Origin: Syntrophorhabdaceae bacterium
GTDB taxonomy: Bacteria > Desulfobacterota > Syntrophorhabdia > Syntrophorhabdales > Syntrophorhabdaceae
Reading direction: 5' to 3'
Assembly: GCA_026415675.1 (NCBI GenBank)
Contig: JAOAGQ010000041.1
Coordinates: 1-64,000, forward strand
DNA length: 64,000 bases
Part shown: positions 1 through 8,567 of the stretch, in pieces
Layout: every line of letters begins with the position of its first letter
Numbering within the stretch: the stretch's first letter is position 1
Made by a program: the position numbers and the translations under genes
The notes under the pieces: generated by a model
Databases searched by the model: none
What the model was told of the DNA's origin: nothing
Seen by the model: only the letters and a program-made list of their open reading frames with translations

Positions 1-157
1 ACGCTACTGCATAAATAGAGAAATTAGGGGCTAAATTACCAAACCCTGTATCTAAGGTAACAGCCCCTGCTAATTGTGGCAGTAGCAACATGCAAATACC
101 CAAAAGGATACTTACAAATCCCGCCTTCCTAAACAGATTAATCGGTTTAAATCTCAT
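1..157 (-). CDS. Secreted protein, 5' end only (cut by window edge)
   Basis: An open frame reads leftward from ATG at 157 to the window edge, giving 52 codons without a stop. The start has a good ribosome site (GGAAGG, six bases before ATG). The first 33 residues form a classic signal peptide: basic n-region MRFKPINLFRK, hydrophobic core FVSILLGICMLLL, and a likely cleavage after LAGA. The mature part begins VTLDTGFGNLAPNF. The product is therefore exported, but too little is visible to name a family. Confidence 0.6.
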   Translation of the reverse strand, partial: MRFKPINLFRKAGFVSILLGICMLLLPQLAGAVTLDTGFGNLAPNFSIYAVA

Positions 158-288
158 GGTATACCTTCCGTATTAATTTTCTAAATTTGAAGATCTTTTC
201 AGGTCTTTTAAGACAGCTCCTGCTTTCTTTAAGTGGTTTGTCCCTCATATACTGCACCGCAATATTAGGTATTGTTTCATATTAGGCC

Positions 289-471
289 TCAAACAGTGCC
301 TTCTCGTTTTAAGAGTTTATCAAAATAGTAAAACATCGCTCCAGCACCTACATCATCAAACTACTCACGCCCATCTTTCCCGTCTTTAATAAAGAGATAA
401 AAAGCAGGCCCTTCATCGAAGAGGGTTAGAAGGATTAGTATATGTTGTGCAAAAACAATGCCAATAATAGT
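289..471 (-). pseudogene. Possible decayed gene fragment
   Basis: Read on the minus strand, this stretch translates into protein-like text broken by one TAG at 363-361. Before the stop it reads LFDEGPAFYLFIKDGKDGRE, and after it FDDVGAGAMFYYFDKLLKR, ending at TGA (291-289). The amino-acid mix and continuity across the stop suggest a coding remnant. There is no start codon with a ribosome site, and I recognise no family. It could be chance, so confidence is low. Confidence 0.28.
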
Positions 472-735
472 TTAAAAAAAGTAGTAAAAAAGGCAAATAC
501 TTAAAACCAATAAAATCTATATGTCATATTTTTGACGTCTTTAGATATAAATCAAAAAAAATTATGTCTATAATTTGACATTACCTTTCTGCAAGATTTT
601 TGTTTTTAACCGAATGTGTGACGATAGGGACAGGGTTGACAAAAAGGTAAAGAATTTCAGAAGGAAAGGCATGGCTTTGAACAGTTCCAATCCCCTCTAT
701 AGCCTGGCAAGTTATACTTAAAGATTATTTAATGG

Positions 736-765
736 TTGCACTTTACCGTAGATATGTATTCTAAT
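736..765 (+). promoter_or_regulatory. Possible cobO promoter, near-leaderless
   Basis: TTGCAC (736-741), an 18-base spacer and TCTAAT (760-765) resemble a sigma-70 promoter with a poor -35. The ATG of cobO follows only seven bases after the -10, and there is no Shine-Dalgarno sequence, so the transcript would start at or next to the ATG. Confidence 0.3.
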
Positions 766-772
766 TAACTAG

Positions 773-1306
773 ATGAAAACAAAGGGTAAAAACAGGGTCA
801 TAATATTCACCGGTGACGGGAAAGGAAAGACCACCGCTGCCCTTGGGCTTGCCTTACGGGCCCTGGGCCACAACAAAAAGGTCGTCATCCTCCAGTTTAT
901 AAAGGCAGATAAACATTCTGGGGAACTCTCTGCCATCTCATCCATGAAGGGTATCGATATTATACAGGTAGGGCTTGGTTTTGTCCCAAAAAAAGGTTCT
1001 CCTGAATTCGATGCACATAAAAAGGCTGCAGAGCATGGGCTCTTAAACGTAAAGAGGTTATTCCATGAGGGGCGATATAACGTCTATATCCTCGATGAAA
1101 TCTGCAATGCCATCGTCTACGGGCTCATAAAGGAGGAGGATGTGATAAATGTGATAAAAGAGGCCCCCGATGGCTCGGTATTGGTACTCACCGGAAGGGG
1201 GGCAACAAAAGGGCTTGTCGATTTGGCGGATACGGTAACGGAGATGGTATCTATAAAACACGGTTATCAAACCGGTATCAAGGCCCAGGAAGGGGTGGAG
1301 TGGTGA
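773..1306 (+). CDS. cobO: Cob(I)alamin adenosyltransferase, CobO/BtuR type
   Basis: The enzyme transfers the adenosyl group of ATP to the cobalt of a corrinoid, making coenzyme B12 forms in the cytoplasm. The 177-residue length is normal for the CobO family. The family P-loop GDGKGKTT is at residues 14-21, and the acidic YILDE segment is near 105-109. The gene stands alone, convergent with nuoN, six bases away, with no terminator seen. No other cobalamin gene is in the window, so it may serve salvage or a pathway encoded elsewhere. There is no ribosome site before the ATG; see the promoter entry. Confidence 0.93.
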   Translation: MKTKGKNRVIIFTGDGKGKTTAALGLALRALGHNKKVVILQFIKADKHSGELSAISSMKGIDIIQVGLGFVPKKGSPEFDAHKKAAEHGLLNVKRLFHEGRYNVYILDEICNAIVYGLIKEEDVINVIKEAPDGSVLVLTGRGATKGLVDLADTVTEMVSIKHGYQTGIKAQEGVEW

Positions 1307-1311
1307 TGTCC

Positions 1312-2709
1312 TTAAGGGATGGAGAATTTAAATATCTCAAGGATACCGAAAGGCATGACCCCCATAAAAAGAATGAGGAATATCAAAATATAGCACAGAC
1401 CCTTTTCGTGTCCTGAAAGGGTAAGGGGCATAAGTACCGAGGACTCTTTTGAATAGCTCATCCTCACGAGGTTCAGGTAATAGAAGATGGATATCACCGT
1501 ATTTACCGCCCCTATAATCACTATATTCAGATGGCCTGCCTTGAAAGCGCTTGTCAAAAGGAACAGTTTCCCTGTAAAACCTCCTGTGGGAGGGATGCCT
1601 GCCAAGGAAAAGGCGGATACGGCGAGCAAAAGGGCAAGAAGGGGTGATCTCCTCGATAGGCCCACAAGATCATTCAAGGTGATGTTCTCCCCTGTCCTTG
1701 AGAGTAGGATCAATACGTAGAAGCAGGCGAGGTTCATAAACAGGTAAATGGTGATGTAAAAGATCACAGAGGCCGCTCCCTCTCTGTTGAGGGCAATGAT
1801 CCCCAATAGTAAATATCCCGCATGGGCAATGCCGGAATAAGCGAGAAGCCTCTTTATATCCTTCTGGACGAGACCGACGAAATTACCGAAGGTCATGGAT
1901 AGGGCGGAAAGGACAATTAAAATGTTTATAAGTTGTTGATTCCCCGGGGATGCAAGGAGGGTGATTCTCAAAAGAAGGGCCGCCGCCCCGAGTTTAGGTA
2001 GGGTCCCTATAAATGTGGTTGTGGTATTTGATGCCCCTTCATAGATATCGGGAGACCAGAAATGGAAGGGGAAGAGGGAGAGTTTGAAAAAAAATCCTGT
2101 CAGGGTAAAGATAAGGGCGATAAGCCCAACAGGTGTTTCCAGTATTCCGGGGAAGATCCTTATTATATCCACAAGGAATGTGGAACGGGAGAGTCCGTAT
2201 AGGTAGCCCATACCGAAGAGCATGATCCCCGTTGAGACTGCTCCAAAGAACAGGTATTTTACACTACCTTCAACCTGTATCCTCGTCTGCCCCTTACGTA
2301 GCGGTAGGATCACATAGAGGCTATAGGAGGATATCTCGAGGGATATGACGATCGAGATAAGCTCAACAGAACTTACAAGCATCATGAGCCCAAGGGCTGA
2401 AAATCCGAGGAACATAAAATATTCTGAGAGATACTCCCTTTCCACCTCATCCTTCTCCCCGTACATCAGGATAACGATGGAGAATCCAAGGGCTATTAAT
2501 GTTTTGAATATCTGGGAGAAGAGGTCAACCCTTATTGCCCCGTAGAACATCTCCCCTTTTGCCCCGATACTAAATACGGTGAGGAGTAAAACGACAAGAG
2601 AGAGGGCCTTTGCAAGTTTAAGTATCAAACCATCCCTTATTCTGCCTATCGAGCTAAACAAAAAGAAGATGGAAAAAAAGCATATCGATAACTCCGGGAG
2701 CATCACCAT
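1312..2709 (-). CDS. nuoN: NADH-quinone oxidoreductase subunit N
   Basis: Membrane antiporter-like subunit of complex I, last gene of the nuo operon, 465 residues with about 14 predicted helices. The ion-path residues expected in this family are present: Glu125 in TM5 (SLEISSYS), Lys209 in TM7 (KLSLFPFHFW), Lys239 in TM8 (LPKLGA) and Lys381 in TM12 (GGFTGK). The start has GAGGG eight bases upstream, and the frame begins ten bases after the nuoM stop. It is expected to form one proton half-channel pair between NuoM and NuoK/J. Confidence 0.95.
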   Translation of the reverse strand: MVMLPELSICFFSIFFLFSSIGRIRDGLILKLAKALSLVVLLLTVFSIGAKGEMFYGAIRVDLFSQIFKTLIALGFSIVILMYGEKDEVEREYLSEYFMFLGFSALGLMMLVSSVELISIVISLEISSYSLYVILPLRKGQTRIQVEGSVKYLFFGAVSTGIMLFGMGYLYGLSRSTFLVDIIRIFPGILETPVGLIALIFTLTGFFFKLSLFPFHFWSPDIYEGASNTTTTFIGTLPKLGAAALLLRITLLASPGNQQLINILIVLSALSMTFGNFVGLVQKDIKRLLAYSGIAHAGYLLLGIIALNREGAASVIFYITIYLFMNLACFYVLILLSRTGENITLNDLVGLSRRSPLLALLLAVSAFSLAGIPPTGGFTGKLFLLTSAFKAGHLNIVIIGAVNTVISIFYYLNLVRMSYSKESSVLMPLTLSGHEKGLCYILIFLILFMGVMPFGILEIFKFSIP

Positions 2710-2719
2710 ATATAATCCC

Positions 2720-4204
2720 TCAATTATAATAAGTTCTCACGTATGTCAAAAGGTGGGAGAGTGATTTTTCCATAACTGTGACAAAAGGTTTCGGGAAAAA
2801 GCCGACCCATAAGACAAAAAGAACAAGGGGGATTAGATAAATTACCTCCCTTGGGGTCATGTCCTTGATCACCCTTCTGTCCTCCCTGCCCCAGACTATC
2901 TGTTTTAATAACCTCAACATATACGCCGCTGCGATTACCGCCCCTGCCACAGCAAAAAAGCCTGCTGTCTTATGTTTTATAAAAGTGCCGATAAGGACGT
3001 ATATCTCTCCGACAAAGTTGTTTGTCCCTGGAAAGGCAAAGGCGGAGATCGAAAAAAACCCGAAAAAGCCCACGTATATGGGCATGATTTTACCGAGTCC
3101 TGCATTATCGTAAATCTCCCTGCTATGGGTTCTCTCGTAGATAATACCTACACAAAGAAAGAGGGCGCCTGTTGTCACCCCGTGGTTCAGCATCTGGAGC
3201 ATGGCCCCTTCGAATCCAAAAAGGGTGAAGGAGAATATGCCGAGGGTGACAAAACCCATGTGGGCGACACTCGAATAGGCTATCAACTTCTTCATGTCCG
3301 TCTGGGCGAGACAGACAAAACCGCCGTATACGATACCGATTACAGAGAGGGTGATCATCAAAGGGGCAAAATATACACTCGCCGACGGGGTTATGGAGAG
3401 ACAGAACCTTATGAAGCCGTAGGTACCCATCTTAAGGAGCACACTGGCGAGGAAGACGCTTCCGACGGTAGGGGCCTCTGTATGGGCTGCAGGTAACCAT
3501 GTATGGAAGGGGAACATGGGCACTTTGATCGCAAAGGCGATGGCAAAGGCAAGAAATACCCACATCTGAAAGCTAAAGGGGTAACTCCTGTACATGGCGG
3601 CGAGTATGCTGAATGTTCCGTTTGTGAGATATATGGCGATGATCGCCACAAGGAGGAAGACACTTCCAAAGAGGGTGTATATGAAAAACTTTATCGAGGC
3701 GTAATCTTTTCTCGGTCCCCCCCATATCGCTATAAGAAGGTACATGGGTATCAGCATGGCCTCCCAGAAGAGGTAGAAGAGGATAAAATCGAGGGAACAG
3801 AATACCCCGATCATCGCGGTCTCCATGAGGAGTATGCAGAACATGAACTCTTTCACCCTTTCCTTGATCGCCTCCCAGGAGGAGAGGACACATATCGGGG
3901 ATAAGACGGTTGTAAGTAGGATGAGAAAGATCGTGATGCCGTCTACACCCAGGGTATAGTTTATCTCATAGGCAGGTATCCAGGGGAGATGTTCCCCCAA
4001 CTGGAAATGGTGTGTTCCAGGGTTAAAATTCCCATAGGCGACAAGGGAGATGAAAAATGTGATCAAGGTGGTGATAAATGCGGTGATCCTTATGATACTG
4101 TCGTTCTTCAAAAGAAGTATCAGTATCCCTCCCACAAGGGGCAGGAATATAGTGGTGGATAGGACCGGAAAATCGAGCATATTCATTATGAGATACTGTT
4201 GCAT
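2720..4204 (-). CDS. nuoM: NADH-quinone oxidoreductase subunit M
   Basis: Antiporter-like proton-pumping subunit of complex I, 494 residues from the chosen start. Key residues are Glu148 (FWEAMLIPMY), Lys227 (KVPMFPFHTWLP), Lys258 (LLKMGTYG) and, as is typical of NuoM, Glu400 in place of the TM12 lysine (NNFVGE). An upstream in-frame ATG at 4228 adds eight residues but lies inside the preceding gene and has no ribosome site. The ATG at 4204 has AAAGG nine bases upstream, so I prefer it. It is co-transcribed with its neighbours. Confidence 0.94.
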   Translation of the reverse strand: MQQYLIMNMLDFPVLSTTIFLPLVGGILILLLKNDSIIRITAFITTLITFFISLVAYGNFNPGTHHFQLGEHLPWIPAYEINYTLGVDGITIFLILLTTVLSPICVLSSWEAIKERVKEFMFCILLMETAMIGVFCSLDFILFYLFWEAMLIPMYLLIAIWGGPRKDYASIKFFIYTLFGSVFLLVAIIAIYLTNGTFSILAAMYRSYPFSFQMWVFLAFAIAFAIKVPMFPFHTWLPAAHTEAPTVGSVFLASVLLKMGTYGFIRFCLSITPSASVYFAPLMITLSVIGIVYGGFVCLAQTDMKKLIAYSSVAHMGFVTLGIFSFTLFGFEGAMLQMLNHGVTTGALFLCVGIIYERTHSREIYDNAGLGKIMPIYVGFFGFFSISAFAFPGTNNFVGEIYVLIGTFIKHKTAGFFAVAGAVIAAAYMLRLLKQIVWGREDRRVIKDMTPREVIYLIPLVLFVLWVGFFPKPFVTVMEKSLSHLLTYVRTYYN

Positions 4205-4217
4205 ATCGGCAAACCTT

Positions 4218-5984
4218 TCACAGACCATATATCAAAAACCAGACCACAAAAACGAATATGAGAAGGGAAAGGCCTATATAAGCCTGAACCCTCCCTGTCT
4301 GCAACCTCTTTACAAATCCCCCAAGGCCTCTCGCTGCCTCGGCGCTTCCGTCTACAATCCCGTCTATCACAAGCCTGTCAAAACCATAAGAAAAATCCGC
4401 CTTCTTAAAGAGTAGCCTAAGGCCTAGCAACTTGTATAATTCCCCCCAGAAGGCGTCTATCACCGCTATTACCTTTTCATCGAGTCTCAAGAAGAGCCAT
4501 CCCCCTTTTCTGTAGAAATAATCGAGGTCGAGGTTTATCTTCTCTTCAGGGGTTAGCTTATGGACGAGGAGGAAGAAGACAAGCCCTGTAAAGGAGAGTA
4601 TCTGGAGTACCTCTGACAGATGGGAGAGGGTATAGGGGTGGTATTCTGCCCCATAGGGGAGGAGCACATACAGCATCTTTGGGTATACCCCTATGGCAAA
4701 ACATAAGAACGAGGTGAGACCCATAGACCAGAGCATATTCTTCGGGGGTTCTTTTGCCTTAATCGGCGCCTCTTCTTTTGAGAAGAAGGCAAAATATGTG
4801 ACCTTCAATCCTACAGAAAGGAAGGTCCCTATCCCTGCGAGGTTCATAAGGGACATGAGCATAATCCTTCCCTTCTCATGGGCAGAGGCTACTATCATGG
4901 ATTTACTGACAAAACCGCTGAAGAGGGGGAAGCCCGAGATGGAAATGGCCCCGACCACATAGAAGACCATGGTAAGGGGCATGTATCTATAGAGACCTCC
5001 GAGTTTTGAGAGCTTTGCGGTACCAGCCATATAGAGTACAGCCCCTGCCCCCATAAAGAGGAGGGCCTTATATAGGATATGGGCAAAGGCATGGGCACAG
5101 GCGCCGTTTAAGGAAAGCTCCGTTCCTATCCCCACCCCTGCCACCATGTAACCCACCTGGCTTATGATGTGATAGGCGAGGACACGGCGCATGTCGTTCT
5201 CGATCACTGCATAGAACACCCCGTATACGGTCATAGCCGTACCGAGGATGGCGAGGACCTCAAAGCCCGGAAAACCCCTTGCGAGGACATAGACCGCGGT
5301 CTTTGTGGTGAATGCACACATAAATACCGCTCCCTCTACCGTTGCCTCGGGGTACGCATCGGGGAGCCATGCATGGAGGGGCAGCACTGCGGCATTTAAG
5401 GAAAAACCGGCGAGAATCAGGTATTCCGCAAGCCCTGCCCTGTCGGGGAGTATTCTGTCAAAGGCGAGGCTCCCTGTCTTATAGTAATAGAGCATCATGC
5501 CGGCAAAAAAGAGGAGCCCCCCGAACACATGGACCAAAAGGTACCTGTAGCCTGCCTCTATGGAGCGCCTCTCCTTTCTGTACCATACGAGGAAGACGGA
5601 GGAGAAGGCCATGATCTCCCAGAAGATGAATACGGTGAGATAGTCTCCGCCGAATATGGCACCCAACGAACTCCCCACATAAAAGTTGGCGGCAATATGG
5701 TGTCCGTCCTCTTTCACATGGAGGGCATAGAGGGCCCCGAGAAATGCCATGATCACAAAGACCCAGGCAAAGACAAGGCTTAATTTATCCACCCTGCCAA
5801 AGGTTAAGGTCGTGCCGAGAAAATTGTACACACCGTATACACCCTCCCCCATCAATGCCACATCCACGATCGAAAGGGCCGGGATGAGGAGGATGAGGAA
5901 CTTCTTTGCCTTTTCCCCCTTTACAAAAGGGAGGATAAGGCTGCCGAGAAAGAAGAATATCGCAGGATGGAGCCATCTATCCAT
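4218..5984 (-). CDS. NuoL/MrpD-like antiporter subunit of complex I
   Basis: A proton-conducting transporter protein of 588 residues. It has the antiporter core plus a long C-terminal part ending in an amphipathic stretch (RGLGGFVKRLQTGRVQ) and a final helix, as in NuoL. TM5 Glu123 (FWEIMAF), TM8 Lys228 (TTKTAVYV) and TM12 Lys361 (GFVSKS) are present. In TM7 the usual lysine is asparagine: Asn197 in LNAAVLPLHAWLP. Annotation pipelines often call such proteins Na+/H+ antiporter subunit D. ATG at 5984 has GAGG six bases before it and is preferred to ATG 5996. It sits where nuoL normally lies, between the MrpD-like subunit and nuoM. Confidence 0.85.
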   Translation of the reverse strand: MDRWLHPAIFFFLGSLILPFVKGEKAKKFLILLIPALSIVDVALMGEGVYGVYNFLGTTLTFGRVDKLSLVFAWVFVIMAFLGALYALHVKEDGHHIAANFYVGSSLGAIFGGDYLTVFIFWEIMAFSSVFLVWYRKERRSIEAGYRYLLVHVFGGLLFFAGMMLYYYKTGSLAFDRILPDRAGLAEYLILAGFSLNAAVLPLHAWLPDAYPEATVEGAVFMCAFTTKTAVYVLARGFPGFEVLAILGTAMTVYGVFYAVIENDMRRVLAYHIISQVGYMVAGVGIGTELSLNGACAHAFAHILYKALLFMGAGAVLYMAGTAKLSKLGGLYRYMPLTMVFYVVGAISISGFPLFSGFVSKSMIVASAHEKGRIMLMSLMNLAGIGTFLSVGLKVTYFAFFSKEEAPIKAKEPPKNMLWSMGLTSFLCFAIGVYPKMLYVLLPYGAEYHPYTLSHLSEVLQILSFTGLVFFLLVHKLTPEEKINLDLDYFYRKGGWLFLRLDEKVIAVIDAFWGELYKLLGLRLLFKKADFSYGFDRLVIDGIVDGSAEAARGLGGFVKRLQTGRVQAYIGLSLLIFVFVVWFLIYGL

Positions 5985-6192
5985 AGTAATCCTCATCCTT
6001 TGAGAGAAAGGTATGGGCTATGCCCTTTGCCACCTTGATGAGGAGAAAACAGCCCGCAATGGAGAAGAAGGTCCAATATGCCCAGACCTTATCCACAAAG
6101 TAATGGGCATGGGCCTCATCCCTCGGGAGGAGAACATCGAACAGGACAAGGGCCACAAGGTAGGCGATGAGCACCTTCTTCAAGGTTTTCAT
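5977..6192 (-). CDS. Small two-helix membrane protein inside the nuo operon
   Basis: A 71-residue protein if translation starts at ATG 6192, which has AAGGA five bases upstream. An earlier ATG at 6246 would add 18 residues but has a poorer ribosome site. Two hydrophobic segments are visible (about IAYLVALVLFDVLLP and AYWTFFSIAGCFLLI), joined by a charged loop with HAH, and the tail is acidic (SKDEDYYG). Its stop overlaps the next gene's start, so it is translated with the complex I subunits. I do not recognise a named family. An accessory or spacer subunit of this complex is the natural guess. Confidence 0.7.
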   Translation of the reverse strand: MKTLKKVLIAYLVALVLFDVLLPRDEAHAHYFVDKVWAYWTFFSIAGCFLLIKVAKGIAHTFLSKDEDYYG

Positions 6193-6261
6193 GTTATTCC
6201 TTAATATCTCGATATATTTCACGATCTCCATTTTATCGAACCCCATATAAACATTTAATCC

Positions 6262-7734
6262 TCAACGGAGAAACCTCCCTATGATCTCCATAAAGAACTG
6301 AGGGAAGATACCTATCGCCACAGAGATAAGGGAGGCAAGGGCAAGGGGGATGACCATCGTCATTGGTGCCTCCCTGATACCGTCTCGACTCCATCCTGGG
6401 CTTCTCCCTTGAAAAAACGCCTTTATGGTGATGGGGGCAAAGTACCCGGCATTCAATATCGTGCTTGCCATAAGCACTACCACGATGGGCATGTTCTTTA
6501 TCTCCAAGGCCCCGTTTAGGAGATACCATTTACTGACAAAGCCTGCCACAGGAGGCACCCCTATCATGCTCAAAGAGGCGATGGCAAAGGCCCCCATTGT
6601 GACCGGCATCGCATAACCGATCCCTTCCATATCGCTTATCTTCTTCTTGTGGGTGGCCACATATATGGCCCCTGCACAGAAGAAAAGGGTGATCTTGCTG
6701 AAACCGTGGTTTGCTATATGGATAATCCCCCCTGTAATCCCAGCAGGGTCGAGGAGGGCGACACCGAGAACAACATAGGAGAGCTGGCTTACCGTAGAAT
6801 AGGCGAGCCTCGCCTTTAAGTCGTCCTTTGTGAGGGCGATCACAGAGGCGGTGATTATCGTAAAGGAAGCGACATATGCAGTCCATATCCCGAGGTTTAA
6901 GTTCTGGAGAAGGCCGATACCGAAAGTGGATAAGAGTACCCGGCATATACAGAAGACCCCGGCCTTCACAACGGCAACGGCGTGCAGAAGGGCGCTCACA
7001 GGAGTCGGGGCCACCATAGCGGAGGGGAGCCAGTTATGGAAAGGCATGATCGCGGCCTTGGCAAAACCGAAGAGAAAGAGCCAGTATGTAACCGTAACCC
7101 ATAGGGCATTTACATCTCTGGGGAAGACACCGTTTATAATATCCCTTGAAAAATCGAGGGTCCCCGTCAGTACGTATGTGAGTACGGTGGCAGGCAATAA
7201 TAGCCCCTTCGATGTCCCCATAAGGTAGACGAGGTACTTTTTACCCCCTGCGTATCCCTCCTCGTCCTGGTGATGGGCAACGAGAGGATAGGTAAAGATG
7301 GTGATGATCTCGTAGAATAGATATAGGGAGAAGAGACTCCCCGAAAAGGAGACGCCCTGTGCCCCGAGTATCGCAACGGCAAAACAGGCGTAATACCTCG
7401 TCTGGGCATGCTCTTTTAAGGACCTCATATAACCTATGTTGTAGAAGGTGGCGAAGATCCAGAGGAAGGAGGAGATAATACCGAAGACAAGGGAGAGTCC
7501 ATCGACCCTGAGGCTAAAGGATATGCCCGGGGCAATCGTCGAAATGGTATATGTGTATATATGACCCCCGAGGATTGCGGGGACCATGGATACTACAGAG
7601 AGAAACGTAAGGACAGAGCCTGCCACAGACCAGGCCTCCCTTAAGTTCTCCCGTCTTTTCGTTAACATGATGAGGATCGTCGTTACAAAGACGATGATAA
7701 TAGGTACAAGGGGTTTTATACTCTCTATGGCCAT
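6262..7734 (-). CDS. MrpD-like antiporter subunit in the nuo operon
   Basis: A 490-residue proton-conducting transporter protein of the NuoM/MrpD group. All four ion-path residues are present: Glu142 (LFYEIITIF), Lys226 (FAKAAIMPFHNWLP), Lys257 (AVVKAGVF) and Lys402 (GFVSKW). It lacks the long C-terminal extension of NuoL. It lies directly after nuoK, three bases apart, and the start has AAGGATTAAGGC before ATG. With the next large subunit, NuoM and NuoN, this makes four antiporter-like proteins in one operon where standard complex I has three. Confidence 0.88.
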   Translation of the reverse strand: MAIESIKPLVPIIIVFVTTILIMLTKRRENLREAWSVAGSVLTFLSVVSMVPAILGGHIYTYTISTIAPGISFSLRVDGLSLVFGIISSFLWIFATFYNIGYMRSLKEHAQTRYYACFAVAILGAQGVSFSGSLFSLYLFYEIITIFTYPLVAHHQDEEGYAGGKKYLVYLMGTSKGLLLPATVLTYVLTGTLDFSRDIINGVFPRDVNALWVTVTYWLFLFGFAKAAIMPFHNWLPSAMVAPTPVSALLHAVAVVKAGVFCICRVLLSTFGIGLLQNLNLGIWTAYVASFTIITASVIALTKDDLKARLAYSTVSQLSYVVLGVALLDPAGITGGIIHIANHGFSKITLFFCAGAIYVATHKKKISDMEGIGYAMPVTMGAFAIASLSMIGVPPVAGFVSKWYLLNGALEIKNMPIVVVLMASTILNAGYFAPITIKAFFQGRSPGWSRDGIREAPMTMVIPLALASLISVAIGIFPQFFMEIIGRFLR

Positions 7735-7737
7735 GCC

Positions 7738-8064
7738 TTAATCCTTCATCTCCTTTAGTTTTTCCCCCTCTATGTGTCTATACTTTCTAAACACAAGGAT
7801 GATGATACCCAGGGCTATCGCCGTCTCGCTGGCGGCAATACCCATTATAAACAGGGTGAAGACCACACCGTATCCGTCCTCCGGGGAGACAAACCTGTTT
7901 AAGGCAACGAGGTTGAGCCCCGCACCGTTTAAGATAAGCTCTAAGGATATGAGCATACCGATCAGGGTCTTTCTGAAGAGGACACCGAGTATGCCTGTGC
8001 ATAAGAGAAAGAGGGCGAGAAAAAGATAGATGTAGAGGTTGTTGAATAGGTATCCCCCTGTCAT
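7738..8064 (-). CDS. nuoK: NADH-quinone oxidoreductase subunit K
   Basis: Small membrane subunit of complex I with three predicted helices, 108 residues, close to the usual 100. It keeps the family pattern with two buried glutamates: ISLELILNGAGLNLVAL in helix 2 is typical, as is the third-helix segment GIAASETAIALGIII. These acidic residues belong to the central ion path between quinone site and antiporter subunits. Its start overlaps the nuoJ stop (ATGA type), which implies coupled translation. Confidence 0.95.
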   Translation of the reverse strand: MTGGYLFNNLYIYLFLALFLLCTGILGVLFRKTLIGMLISLELILNGAGLNLVALNRFVSPEDGYGVVFTLFIMGIAASETAIALGIIILVFRKYRHIEGEKLKEMKD

Positions 8065-8567
8065 CCCTGCCTCCTTGAAAAAAGGGCGAGCATGATGGCC
8101 CCTATGATGGCGATCACGATGAGGAGGGAGATGATCTCAAAGGGAAAGGCGAGTCTGTCCAGAAAAATGCGCCCCAAGTCTTTTGTCGTTACGTTAAAGT
8201 TCTTGATTTTCCCCTGGACCCAGGGGGTTTGCATGATGGCCCTGAAGACAAGCACAAAAGAGACAACGGAGACAACGATGGAACCTATAAATTTCGTTAC
8301 CGTAGTCCATTCTTTTGGCTTCATGGTAAAAGGCCCGGCGAGCATGATCGCAAAGGCGATCAGAATGGAGACAGCCCCCACATAAATGAGTATCTGCATC
8401 ATGGCGAGGAAGGGGGCGTTTAGGTATATATAAAGACCGGCAACCCCGAAAAGGGTCGAAATCAACCCCATCATCGCATATATCAGGGATCCCGATAGAA
8501 CGGTCATTAACGCACCGATCATAGTGAAAAGGGCAATTATGATGAATATTATCTCAGCGGCACCCAT
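8061..8567 (-). CDS. nuoJ: NADH-quinone oxidoreductase subunit J
   Basis: Membrane subunit of complex I, 168 residues with five predicted helices, a normal length. The conserved helix-3 pattern FLAMMQILIYVGAVSILIAFAI, including the tyrosine of IYVGA, is clearly present (residues about 53-74). It forms part of the E-channel linking the quinone cavity to the pumps. The start codon touches the nuoI stop and the gene overlaps nuoK, so it is within one tightly packed operon. Confidence 0.95.
   Translation of the reverse strand: MGAAEIIFIIIALFTMIGALMTVLSGSLIYAMMGLISTLFGVAGLYIYLNAPFLAMMQILIYVGAVSILIAFAIMLAGPFTMKPKEWTTVTKFIGSIVVSVVSFVLVFRAIMQTPWVQGKIKNFNVTTKDLGRIFLDRLAFPFEIISLLIVIAIIGAIMLALFSRRQG

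Larger units (their letters stand above)
158..772. other. 615-base gap between a secreted-protein gene and cobO
   Basis: This AT-rich stretch holds no intact gene of ordinary length. On the minus strand, 289-471 reads like broken protein (listed separately). On the plus strand, 671-721 could encode 16 residues behind AGAAGGA, but it has no recognisable homology. A possible cobO promoter lies at its right end. I see no riboswitch, tRNA or terminator; in particular there is no cobalamin-box sequence before cobO. Confidence 0.6.

Noticed and set aside
361-363. In-frame TAG as a possible pyrrolysine codon
   Set aside because: The surrounding peptide does not resemble methylamine methyltransferases and the frame has no proper start, so decay or chance is simpler.
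636-641. TTGACA as a -35 box for cobO
   Set aside because: There is no acceptable -10 hexamer 16-19 bases downstream (AGAAGG stands there).
671-721. A 16-residue open frame behind AGAAGGA before cobO
   Set aside because: It is too short to judge, shows no low-complexity or regulatory codon run, and nothing suggests an attenuator. Noted only in the gap entry.
773-1306. Cobalamin riboswitch before cobO
   Set aside because: No B12-box sequence or matching helices are visible in the upstream gap.
2972-3904. Long plus-strand open frames opposite nuoM
   Set aside because: They mirror nuoM codons, have odd composition and no ribosome sites. The minus-strand gene explains them.
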